A stretch of 12,474 nucleotides of DNA from NCBI GenBank assembly GCA_017431755.1, contig JAFRKM010000101.1:1-12474 (forward strand), in the 5' to 3' direction. Shown here one piece after another: positions 5,979 to 12,474 of this stretch (the stretch's first letter is position 1; each line of letters opens with the position of its first letter). The position numbers were made by a program, and so were the translations under genes. Below the pieces are notes generated by a model. The model searched no databases. It had not been told where the DNA came from and saw nothing but the letters and a program-made list of their open reading frames with translations. Origin of the DNA: Clostridia bacterium. GTDB lineage: Bacteria; Bacillota; Clostridia; Oscillospirales; Acutalibacteraceae.

Positions 5979-8201
5979 TTGTCTAAAGGAACAACCGTAA
6001 GGATGAGGCGCAGGTCGCTTATTGTTTTGGGATTTCTGGTATTTTTCGGATTTCCCGTATTAGCACTAAGATTAATCACATTACAGTTATTTCAAGGAGA
6101 TTTTTTACAACAAATGGCTTCCGAACAACAGCTTGCCGACACAAAAACAAGCGCGATGCGCGGAAGTATATACGACAGAAACATGAAGCCACTGGCCCAA
6201 AGTGCCACTGTATGGAATGTGGTTCTAGAACCGGCTTACATAAATTCAGAAGAAAAAAAAGAAATAATTTGCACCGGCTTATCGGAAATTTTAGATATAC
6301 CATTAGAAAAACTAAGAGAGCTTTCCAAAAAGAACTCTTGCTACACCGTAATAAAAAGAAAAATAGATAGCACCACAAAAAACAAAATTATAGAATTTAA
6401 AAACAACCACAAAATTAGCAATGGAATAAGATTAATCGAAGATTTTAAACGTTTTTATCCATATGGAAAATTTGCAGCACCTTTAATTGGTTTTACCGGA
6501 GCTGACAGCCAAGGTCTTTCCGGTATAGAAGCTTATTACGAAAAAATCTTAAAAGGCGAACCCGGAAGAATAGTTACAGCAAGAAATGCAATCGGAACCG
6601 AAATGCCTTTTGACTACGAACAAATAATGCCATCTAAACCAGGGCAAAATTTAAAACTTTCTATTGATGAAACCATTCAACGCATTATGGAAAAAACTGT
6701 GGAAGAAGGAATTATAAATAACCAGGTTAAAAACAGAGGCGCAGCTATTGCCATGGACGTTAAAACAGGTGAAATTCTAGGTATGGCAGTTAAAGGCGAT
6801 TTTGACCCAAATGAGCCATTTAAAATTGCCGACCCAGAAGAAGAAGCCCGCATAGAAAAACTTCCTGAAGAGCAAAAAGCAAAAGAAAAATCTGAAGCAC
6901 TAAGCAAACAATGGCGTAACAAAGCTGTAAGTGATACATACTACCCCGGGTCAGTATTTAAAATGGTTACTGCTTCAATGGGATTAGAATTGGACGTGGT
7001 TAATGAACAATCCACATTCACATGTAACGGCTCCATTCAACCGGTAAAAGGCGCTCAAACAATCTCATGCCATGAAACCAGAGGACACGGCACGCAAAAT
7101 TTTGTGGAATCTTTATGCCATTCCTGCAACCCTGCTTTTATAATGCTAGGGCAAAGAATTGGCGTGGAAAACTTTTTTAATTTTTATAAATTATTTGGAT
7201 TTCACAACAAAACAGATATAGATTTACCCGGTGAATCAAACGATATTTTCTTTAACAAAGACGGAAAAATGAACCTAACAGACTTAGCAGTTGCTTCCAT
7301 AGGTCAAAACTTTGGTATAACGCCTATACAAATGATTACCGCAGCAGCCACAATAGCAAATGGCGGAAATCTAGTTCAGCCACACGTTGTAAAGGAAATT
7401 CTGGACGAAAACGGAAATATTGTAAAAACAATCGACCCTGTTATAAAAAGAAAAGTTATATCTGAAAAAACATCTCGCCGAGTAATAGATATGCTTCATA
7501 AAAATGCAACAGATGGTGCCGCAAGAAATGCTTATATTCCAGGTTACAGAGTTGCAGGAAAAACAGGCACCGCAGAAAAAATAGGACTTAGTGAACCGGG
7601 TCAAAAAGATTATATCTCTTCTTTTTGCGGTTTCGCACCGGCAGACGACCCTAAAATAGTAATGCTTGTATTCTTTGATACCCCAAAAGGGAAAAACTAT
7701 TATGGAAGCGCAGTTGCAGCACCTGTATTTACAAAAGCAATGCAGGACATACTACCATACATGGGCATCGAAAAAATTTATACAGAACAAGAAAGAGAAA
7801 AGCTCGGAAATAAAACACCAAATACCATAGGAAAAAGTATAGGCGAAGCTAAAAATATGGCTGTAAAAGCAGAATTAAAACCAGTGGTAATAGGCAGCGG
7901 AGAAACTGTTTTATCTCAAATACCGTCACCCTCTGAACAAGTTGTTCAGGGCGGAACAATCGTTCTTTACACAGACAACGAAAGCAAATCCAAAACCGTT
8001 AAAGTCCCAAAACTAACAGGCTTATCATTGTTTGAAGTCAATAAAACTTCACATGCAGCCAATCTTAACGTAAAACTTTCCGGACAAAATTTAACAGAAT
8101 CAAACGTGCTATCTTCCACACAAAGCATACCAGAAGGCACAGAAGTTCCGCCTGGAACAAGTATAACAGTAGGATTTATTCACAAAGATCGCATAACATA
8201 A
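5979..8201 (+). CDS. Class B penicillin-binding protein with two PASTA domains (SpoVD/FtsI type)
   Basis: This is a membrane-anchored D,D-transpeptidase that cross-links septal or spore peptidoglycan outside the membrane. It has 740 residues: a short basic cytoplasmic tail, one membrane helix at about 13-34, and a PBP dimerisation domain starting near 55 (MRGSIYDRN). The transpeptidase domain has SVFK with nucleophile S325 and K328, the SxN motif S382-C383-N384, and KTG at 528-530. Two PASTA repeats follow, about 612-668 and 672-736. A charged insert (about 285-312) precedes the active-site Ser. All catalytic motifs are intact. SpoVD of Bacillus has one PASTA and pneumococcal PBP2x has two, so division and sporulation roles cannot be told apart; no symbol is given. 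It starts at TTG and opens a cluster with mraY, ftsW and murG. An FtsW-type partner two genes downstream fits the usual SEDS-PBP pairing. rsmH and ftsL, which often precede this gene, are missing. Confidence 0.95.
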   Translation: MSKGTTVRMRRRSLIVLGFLVFFGFPVLALRLITLQLFQGDFLQQMASEQQLADTKTSAMRGSIYDRNMKPLAQSATVWNVVLEPAYINSEEKKEIICTGLSEILDIPLEKLRELSKKNSCYTVIKRKIDSTTKNKIIEFKNNHKISNGIRLIEDFKRFYPYGKFAAPLIGFTGADSQGLSGIEAYYEKILKGEPGRIVTARNAIGTEMPFDYEQIMPSKPGQNLKLSIDETIQRIMEKTVEEGIINNQVKNRGAAIAMDVKTGEILGMAVKGDFDPNEPFKIADPEEEARIEKLPEEQKAKEKSEALSKQWRNKAVSDTYYPGSVFKMVTASMGLELDVVNEQSTFTCNGSIQPVKGAQTISCHETRGHGTQNFVESLCHSCNPAFIMLGQRIGVENFFNFYKLFGFHNKTDIDLPGESNDIFFNKDGKMNLTDLAVASIGQNFGITPIQMITAAATIANGGNLVQPHVVKEILDENGNIVKTIDPVIKRKVISEKTSRRVIDMLHKNATDGAARNAYIPGYRVAGKTGTAEKIGLSEPGQKDYISSFCGFAPADDPKIVMLVFFDTPKGKNYYGSAVAAPVFTKAMQDILPYMGIEKIYTEQEREKLGNKTPNTIGKSIGEAKNMAVKAELKPVVIGSGETVLSQIPSPSEQVVQGGTIVLYTDNESKSKTVKVPKLTGLSLFEVNKTSHAANLNVKLSGQNLTESNVLSSTQSIPEGTEVPPGTSITVGFIHKDRIT

Positions 8202-8208
8202 AAAAATG

Positions 8209-8217
8209 TGGTATAAT
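8209..8217 (+). promoter_or_regulatory. Possible extended -10 promoter before mraY
   Basis: TGG-TATAAT at 8209-8217 matches the extended -10 form TGnTATAAT, between the PBP stop and the mraY ribosome site. No good -35 hexamer lies 16-18 nt upstream. It could give mraY and downstream genes extra transcription, but chance is quite possible here. Confidence 0.35.
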
Positions 8218-8248
8218 TTATAATAAATTTTGGGGAAAATAATAAAAT

Positions 8249-8253
8249 GGAGG
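8249..8253 (+). promoter_or_regulatory. Ribosome binding site deciding the TTG start of mraY
   Basis: GGAGG lies 9 nt before TTG (8263-8265). It rejects the upstream in-frame TTG at 8230, which would put this site inside the coding sequence. Confidence 0.75.
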
Positions 8254-8262
8254 CAGATAATT

Positions 8263-9306
8263 TTGAACTCTTATGCAATTTCAGCTATTAGTGCAATATT
8301 AATTTCATTTTTAATAACGTTATTTTTAGGCAAAATTTTAATACCATACTTGCAAAAATTAAAGTACGGCCAAAAAATCCTTGAAGTTGGCCCTTCTTGG
8401 CACAAAAGCAAAGAAGGCACCCCAACCATGGGCGGAATAACATTTATAATCGGCATCACTATTGCAACAGTAATTTGCGTACCTTTATATTATTTACTAT
8501 CTGATTTTTACGGTGTAAACGCTACAGAAACACCACTGATGATAATAAAAATATTTGCTGGCCTTGGTGCTGCGTTTGCCAACGGATTAGTTGGAATGAT
8601 TGACGATTTTGTAAAAATAACTAAAAAACAAAACAAAGGCCTTTCTCCAAAACAAAAACTAGTTTTCCAATTTGCTATTACAGGTTTATACTTTTTGACA
8701 ATTCATTATATAAACTTACAAAACGGTGTTACTAATTTAACATCTGTAAAAATACCGTTTTTCGGTAGTGTAGATTTTGGAATATTTTACTGGGTAATAT
8801 TTGCATTGGTAATAGTTGGCATTATAAACGCAGCAAACTTAACCGACGGCATAGACGGTCTTTGCTCATCGATAGCGTTCTTTATAGCAATTTTTTGCAT
8901 GATAATACTCAATCTTTTAGGCATGTTCGGCCTTAGCATAGAAGCAGCAGCACTAGCAGGAGGATGTTTAGGATTTCTATTTTGGAATTTTTATCCCGCA
9001 AAAATATTTATGGGAGACACCGGATCGTTATTTTTAGGTTCAATTATATGCACGCTCTGCATTGGCAGCGGATTACACATTCCATTAATAATTCTTTGCG
9101 GAGTTTATATTCTAGAAATGCTTTCCGTTATGCTTCAAGTTATTTATTTTAAAATTTCCCATGGAAAAAGACTATTTAAAATGAGCCCAATTCACCACCA
9201 TTTTGAAATGCTTGGCTGGAACGAAACAAAAATTTGCACTGTGGCCAGCATTGCAACATGCGTTTTAGGGATTCTAACTGTACTACTTGTCACATACGCA
9301 ATGTAA
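8263..9306 (+). CDS. mraY: Phospho-MurNAc-pentapeptide transferase
   Basis: MraY transfers phospho-MurNAc-pentapeptide from its UDP carrier to undecaprenyl phosphate at the inner face of the membrane, forming lipid I. The 347-residue product is highly hydrophobic with about ten predicted membrane spans. Family motifs are present: the substrate-loop region KEGTPTMGG, acidic pair D114-D115 (MIDDFVK), NLTDGIDGL with D195 and D198, MGDTGSLFLGS with D252, and the HHH motif H311-H313 (SPIHHHFE). These are the catalytic and Mg-binding residues of MraY rather than WecA. The TTG start is set by GGAGG at 9 nt. It begins 61 nt after the PBP, and ftsW follows at 31 nt. murD, the usual next gene in dcw clusters, is absent. 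Confidence 0.97.
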   Translation: MNSYAISAISAILISFLITLFLGKILIPYLQKLKYGQKILEVGPSWHKSKEGTPTMGGITFIIGITIATVICVPLYYLLSDFYGVNATETPLMIIKIFAGLGAAFANGLVGMIDDFVKITKKQNKGLSPKQKLVFQFAITGLYFLTIHYINLQNGVTNLTSVKIPFFGSVDFGIFYWVIFALVIVGIINAANLTDGIDGLCSSIAFFIAIFCMIILNLLGMFGLSIEAAALAGGCLGFLFWNFYPAKIFMGDTGSLFLGSIICTLCIGSGLHIPLIILCGVYILEMLSVMLQVIYFKISHGKRLFKMSPIHHHFEMLGWNETKICTVASIATCVLGILTVLLVTYAM

Positions 9307-9317
9307 CAATATCAAAA

Positions 9318-9323
9318 AAGGAG
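9318..9323 (+). promoter_or_regulatory. Ribosome binding site used to place the ftsW start
   Basis: AAGGAG lies 14 nt before ATG (9338-9340), slightly longer than usual. The in-frame TTG at 9287 lies inside mraY and upstream of this site, so it is rejected. Confidence 0.6.
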
Positions 9324-9337
9324 CAAAAAAACTCATA

Positions 9338-10552
9338 ATGATAGGCATTAAAATTAAAAAACATACCGAAAAACATACGGGGAAAAAACCCAAAAAAAGA
9401 AAATTAAATAAAGAAAATTTTAGATTTTTTTCAAAGATATTTTCTATTAAATCCGGAATAGACATTCCTTTTCTATTTTTGGTCATGACTATTCTTGTAA
9501 TTGGCCTTGTTATGATGTTTTCCGCCAGCTACCCAAATGCATACTACCTTCACAACGGCGATAGTTTTCACTTTATTAAAAGTCAGCTTGTATTTGCTGT
9601 TTTGGGTGTTATTGCTATGATGGCAATTTCATGCGTAGACTACCATTATTTTCAAAAATGGGTTATACCAATTTTAATAACTTCTTTTGTACTACTTATC
9701 TTAGTGCTTTTAATGCCAGCAAGAAACGGCGTTCACAGATGGATACAGTTTGGTACATTTGGATTTCAAGCCTCCGAGATAACAAAATTTGCAATAGTGG
9801 TATCTTTTGCACATTTTATAACTTTAAATTTCAACCGTATGCACACATTTAAATATGGAATTTTACCATATCTTATAATTTTAGCACCAACAATACTCCT
9901 TCTTGCTCTAGAACCACACATTTCTTGCTGTGTTATAGTTGTTTTACTTGCCGCAGGAATGCTGTTCATCGGCGGAGTAAAACTTAAATGGTTCGGCATG
10001 GTACTTGGAGCAATAGGATCAGCATTACTTTACTTAGTACTTTTTACCAACAAATTAACATATGCCAATAACCGAATCTCAGGCTGGCTTGACCCTTTTT
10101 CTCCTGCATCAGGAGTAGACACATGGCAAACAAAGCAAGGACTTTATGCTATTGGCTCCGGCGGACTTTTAGGACTCGGTTTAGGAAACTCCCGAGAAAA
10201 ATATTTATTTTTACCGGAACCTCAAAACGACTTCATTTTCTCCGTAGTATGCGAGGAACTCGGCTTTGTAGGTGCAGTTGTAATATTAATACTCTTTGCA
10301 CTTTTAGTCTGGCGCGGAATGATAATCTCAATGAAAGCCAAAGATAAATTCGGCTCTCTTCTTGGAATAGGTCTTACTGCGCAAGTCGGATTACAAGTTA
10401 TACTAAACATTGCCGTGGTAACAAACACCATACCAAACACAGGTATCAGCTTACCGTTTTTTAGCTACGGGGGCACTTCACTTTTAATGCTCTTGGCACA
10501 AATGGGTATAATTCTTTCTATTTCCAGAACATCAAGAATGGAAAAAAGTTAA
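9338..10552 (+). CDS. ftsW: SEDS peptidoglycan glycosyltransferase, FtsW/SpoVE type
   Basis: SEDS proteins polymerise glycan strands from lipid II and work with a class B PBP. The 404-residue product has a Lys-rich cytoplasmic N-terminus of about 45 residues, then roughly ten membrane segments starting at DIPFLFLVMTILVIG. Diagnostic blocks are FQASEITKFAIVV, GLGLGNSREKYLFLPEPQNDFIFSVVCEELG and LPFFSYGGTSLL. D298 in PQNDF aligns by motif with the catalytic Asp297 of E. coli FtsW. Its place between mraY and murG, with a PBP upstream, favours FtsW or SpoVE over RodA; sequence alone does not separate division from sporulation roles. It starts 31 nt after mraY, and murG begins 21 nt after its TAA. 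The long basic tail is longer than in many FtsWs and may contact cytoplasmic partners (inference). Confidence 0.93.
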   Translation: MIGIKIKKHTEKHTGKKPKKRKLNKENFRFFSKIFSIKSGIDIPFLFLVMTILVIGLVMMFSASYPNAYYLHNGDSFHFIKSQLVFAVLGVIAMMAISCVDYHYFQKWVIPILITSFVLLILVLLMPARNGVHRWIQFGTFGFQASEITKFAIVVSFAHFITLNFNRMHTFKYGILPYLIILAPTILLLALEPHISCCVIVVLLAAGMLFIGGVKLKWFGMVLGAIGSALLYLVLFTNKLTYANNRISGWLDPFSPASGVDTWQTKQGLYAIGSGGLLGLGLGNSREKYLFLPEPQNDFIFSVVCEELGFVGAVVILILFALLVWRGMIISMKAKDKFGSLLGIGLTAQVGLQVILNIAVVTNTIPNTGISLPFFSYGGTSLLMLLAQMGIILSISRTSRMEKS

Positions 10553-10573
10553 TTTATTTGGAGGTAAATAAAT

Positions 10574-11707
10574 TTGAAAATAATATTTGTAGGTGGTGGA
10601 ACCGCAGGGCATATAAATCCCGCCTTAGCACTTGCTGATTATATTAAAAACAAAGAACCTAACACTGAAATCCTATATGTTGGTGCAAAAGGTGGCATGG
10701 AAAAAGATTTAGTAAAAAAAGCCGGATATAAGTTTGAAGGAATAACCATTTCAGGATTTTCCAGAAAAATAAGTTTTGAATCTATCAAAAAAAATATCAA
10801 AACCCTTAAAAATATACTTATATCAAGCATAGAATCTGAAAAAATCTTAAAAAATTTCAAACCTGATATATGCATTGGAACAGGCGGATACGTAAGCGGA
10901 CCATTTTTAAGAAAAGCCGGGAAATTAAAAATACCATTTTTAATTCACGATTCAAATTCCTACCCGGGAATAACCACAAAACTCCTTGCAAAAAAAGCTG
11001 AAAAAGTTTTAATTGTAAACAAAGAAGCCAAAAAACATCTTCCAAAAAACATACAAACAGAAATTACGGGGACTCCCGTCCGCAGCAAAAGTTCAGCATC
11101 TACAAAAGAAGAAGCTTGCAAAAAATTAAACATAAACAGTGAAAATCCTACTATACTTTCCTTTGGCGGAAGCTTAGGGTCAAAAGCTATAAATACAGCG
11201 TTTATTTCTTTGATTTCCAAGCATTTTGATAACACTAATTTTAATTTCATTCACGGATTTGGGAAAATGCAAAAATCGTTCAAGAAAATTTTAAGTAAAG
11301 AAAAAATTGACATCAATAATCCAAGGCTTATAATAAAAGAGTACATAGACAACATGCCCGAATGCATGGCTGCGGCAGATTTGGTTATTTGTAGAGCAGG
11401 TGCAACAACTCTTAGCGAACTTCAATCTTCTCAAAAACCCGCAATATTAATTCCATCTCCAAACGTAGCAGAAAATCACCAATATCACAACGCTATGGCG
11501 CTTGTAAACGAAAATGCAGCAAGCATAATAGAAGAAAAAAATTTAACCGGAGAAAAATTATTTAACGAAATTTGCAAAATATTTAAAAACAGCGGAGAAC
11601 TTGCAAAAAAGTACTCGCAAAACTTAAAACGAATTGCCATTACAGACTCCTGCAAAAAAATTTATAAAATAATCGAAAGTATTATAAAGCAAAAACAAGG
11701 AGTTTAA
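10574..11707 (+). CDS. murG: UDP-GlcNAc:lipid I N-acetylglucosaminyltransferase
   Basis: MurG adds GlcNAc to lipid I to make lipid II at the cytoplasmic face of the membrane. The 377-residue GT-B fold protein is of usual length. The first glycine loop is GGGTAGHINPALA (residues 7-19, with H13), where the more common form has GG rather than AG. The second loop is GGSLGSKAIN (198-207). The UDP-GlcNAc site includes RAGATTLSE (R274 to E282) and the ENHQYHN segment (300-306). The start is TTG at 10574-10576, set by GGAGGT (10560-10565) at 8 nt. Lys content is high, in line with the AT-rich genome. It is the last recognised cell-wall gene of the cluster; murB, ftsQ/divIB, ftsA and ftsZ do not follow. 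Confidence 0.97.
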   Translation: MKIIFVGGGTAGHINPALALADYIKNKEPNTEILYVGAKGGMEKDLVKKAGYKFEGITISGFSRKISFESIKKNIKTLKNILISSIESEKILKNFKPDICIGTGGYVSGPFLRKAGKLKIPFLIHDSNSYPGITTKLLAKKAEKVLIVNKEAKKHLPKNIQTEITGTPVRSKSSASTKEEACKKLNINSENPTILSFGGSLGSKAINTAFISLISKHFDNTNFNFIHGFGKMQKSFKKILSKEKIDINNPRLIIKEYIDNMPECMAAADLVICRAGATTLSELQSSQKPAILIPSPNVAENHQYHNAMALVNENAASIIEEKNLTGEKLFNEICKIFKNSGELAKKYSQNLKRIAITDSCKKIYKIIESIIKQKQGV

Positions 11708-11712
11708 ACCCC

Positions 11713-12096
11713 ATGCACAAATTAAGTATAATCAATAATAAAAAAATGCCGTTTTTACAATATATCACTCTGGGAATTAAAAAAGCAGAATGCCGCATAG
11801 CTTCTCGCACCGTAAGGAATTTCAAAATTGGCGACAAGCTACTTTTACAGGGCATCGGCGAGTTTGTTTTATGTGAAATTACATACATGCACTTTTACAA
11901 AAGTTTTGAAGATATGATTTTAAAAGAAAAAACAGAAAATATAGTTCCTTTCGTGAATAGTGATGAAGAAGCACTGAAAATATACCAAAGCTTTCCTGGG
12001 TGGCAACGCGTTAAAAGTTTAGGCTGCTGCGCCATAGGAGTAAAACCTTTAAAAAGCAAACTTAAATTTAGTATAAATACAAAAAATAGTTTTTAG
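11713..12096 (+). CDS. ASCH-domain (PUA-like) small protein
   Basis: The 127-residue product has the general pattern of ASCH domains: an early strand, then GIKKAECR (21-28, resembling the GxKxxExR core), then FKIGDKLLLQG (37-47), a VxxI strand, KSFEDMI, and a closing CCAIGVKPL strand. ASCH proteins have a PUA-like beta barrel and are thought to bind RNA or modified nucleosides; one member, YqfB, hydrolyses N4-acetylcytidine. The substrate here is unknown and I assign none. It starts 5 nt after murG, with AAGGAG (11697-11702) overlapping the murG 3' end, so it is probably co-translated with murG. Its TAG stop (12094-12096) is part of the next gene's ribosome site and is backed by an in-frame TGA two codons on. 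Confidence 0.75.
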   Translation: MHKLSIINNKKMPFLQYITLGIKKAECRIASRTVRNFKIGDKLLLQGIGEFVLCEITYMHFYKSFEDMILKEKTENIVPFVNSDEEALKIYQSFPGWQRVKSLGCCAIGVKPLKSKLKFSINTKNSF

Positions 12097-12099
12097 GAG
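12095..12099 (+). promoter_or_regulatory. Ribosome site overlapping the ASCH gene stop
   Basis: AGGAG begins inside the TAG stop of the ASCH gene and lies 9 nt before TTG (12109-12111). The overlap suggests translational coupling of the two genes. Confidence 0.7.
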
Positions 12100-12108
12100 T
12101 GATAAATT

Positions 12109-12474
12109 TTGAATTGTTCTCAAGAAATCAACAATATGTGCAAAATTAATTCATGCCCTCACCACGGACCATCACCAATTCCCGAAGAAGGAAACTGGAA
12201 AAAAGCCTTAAACATAAATGATATTTCAGGGCTTTCGCATGGCGTTGGAAAATGCGCTCCGCAGCAAGGCGCTTGCAAACTAACTTTAAACGTTAAAAAC
12301 GGAATTGTAGAAGAAGCGCTTGTTGAAACAATAGGCTGCAGCGGAATGACTCATTCGGCCGCAATGGCAGGAGAAATTCTACCTGGAAAAACTCTTTTGG
12401 AGTGCCTTAATACAGATTTAGTCTGCGACGCAATAAACGACGCAATGAAAGAAATCTTTCTACAGCTTGTTTAC
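12109..12474 (+). CDS. Fe-S cluster assembly scaffold-like protein (NifU/IscU-like), 3' end outside window
   Basis: 122 codons are present and the frame is open to the window edge. A Cys-rich N-terminus (C3, C11, C16, then PHHGPSPIPEEGNW) is followed by GVGKCAPQQGACKLTLNVKNG (C49, C56) and VETIGCSGMTHSAAMAGEIL (C77), then LNTDLVCDAINDAMKEIFLQLVY. This matches what I recall of clostridial proteins annotated as iron-sulfur cluster assembly scaffold proteins, about 230 residues long, so roughly half is missing. The CSGMTHSA turn resembles the NifU/IscU-type cluster-binding segment. Cluster binding is inferred from family and Cys pattern. The start is TTG set by AGGAG at 9 nt. It is the second non-cell-wall gene appended after murG, and the tight spacing suggests the same transcript. 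Confidence 0.85.
   Translation, partial: MNCSQEINNMCKINSCPHHGPSPIPEEGNWKKALNINDISGLSHGVGKCAPQQGACKLTLNVKNGIVEEALVETIGCSGMTHSAAMAGEILPGKTLLECLNTDLVCDAINDAMKEIFLQLVY

Overview
The window looks like the chromosome of an AT-rich Gram-positive anaerobe of the Clostridia, probably near the Ruminococcaceae/Oscillospirales. This is inferred from recalled family sequences: the S12 core (VCTAVKTATPKKPNSALRK), the MurG N-terminus (GGGTAGHINPALA), a SpoVD-type PASTA penicillin-binding protein, and an Fe-S scaffold protein familiar from that group. No rRNA, tRNA, CRISPR array, transposase or phage gene is visible.

Left half, minus strand (read right to left): an orphan Lys- and Cys-rich helical protein (4680-5789) with its own promoter, then a classical str operon of rpsL (S12), rpsG (S7), fusA (EF-G) and tuf (EF-Tu). 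A strong sigma-A-like promoter lies between the orphan and rpsL, and its TSS region falls in a 14-bp inverted repeat. Both elongation factor genes carry one in-frame nonsense codon in otherwise well-conserved sequence. fusA has TAG at codon 439 of 692. tuf has TGA at codon 387 of 401, where a near-invariant Gly is expected. In both cases the same frame continues after the stop with family-typical sequence to a normal TAA.

Right half, plus strand, divergent from the orphan: a compact part of the dcw (division and cell wall) cluster, namely class B PBP with two PASTA domains, mraY, a SEDS glycosyltransferase (ftsW type) and murG. These cover lipid I synthesis (MraY), lipid II synthesis (MurG), polymerisation (FtsW) and cross-linking (PBP). 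murD, usually found between mraY and ftsW, is absent, as are rsmH and ftsL upstream. After murG come a small ASCH/PUA-like protein and the first 122 codons of an Fe-S cluster assembly scaffold-like protein that runs off the window. The plus-strand genes are tightly spaced, each with a good Shine-Dalgarno sequence, and four of the six start with TTG.

The main points to follow up are the paired nonsense codons in tuf and fusA (sequence error, recent decay with functional copies elsewhere, or read-through/recoding) and the unrecognised orphan inserted directly upstream of the str promoter. I see no convincing new multi-gene defence or mobile system here.
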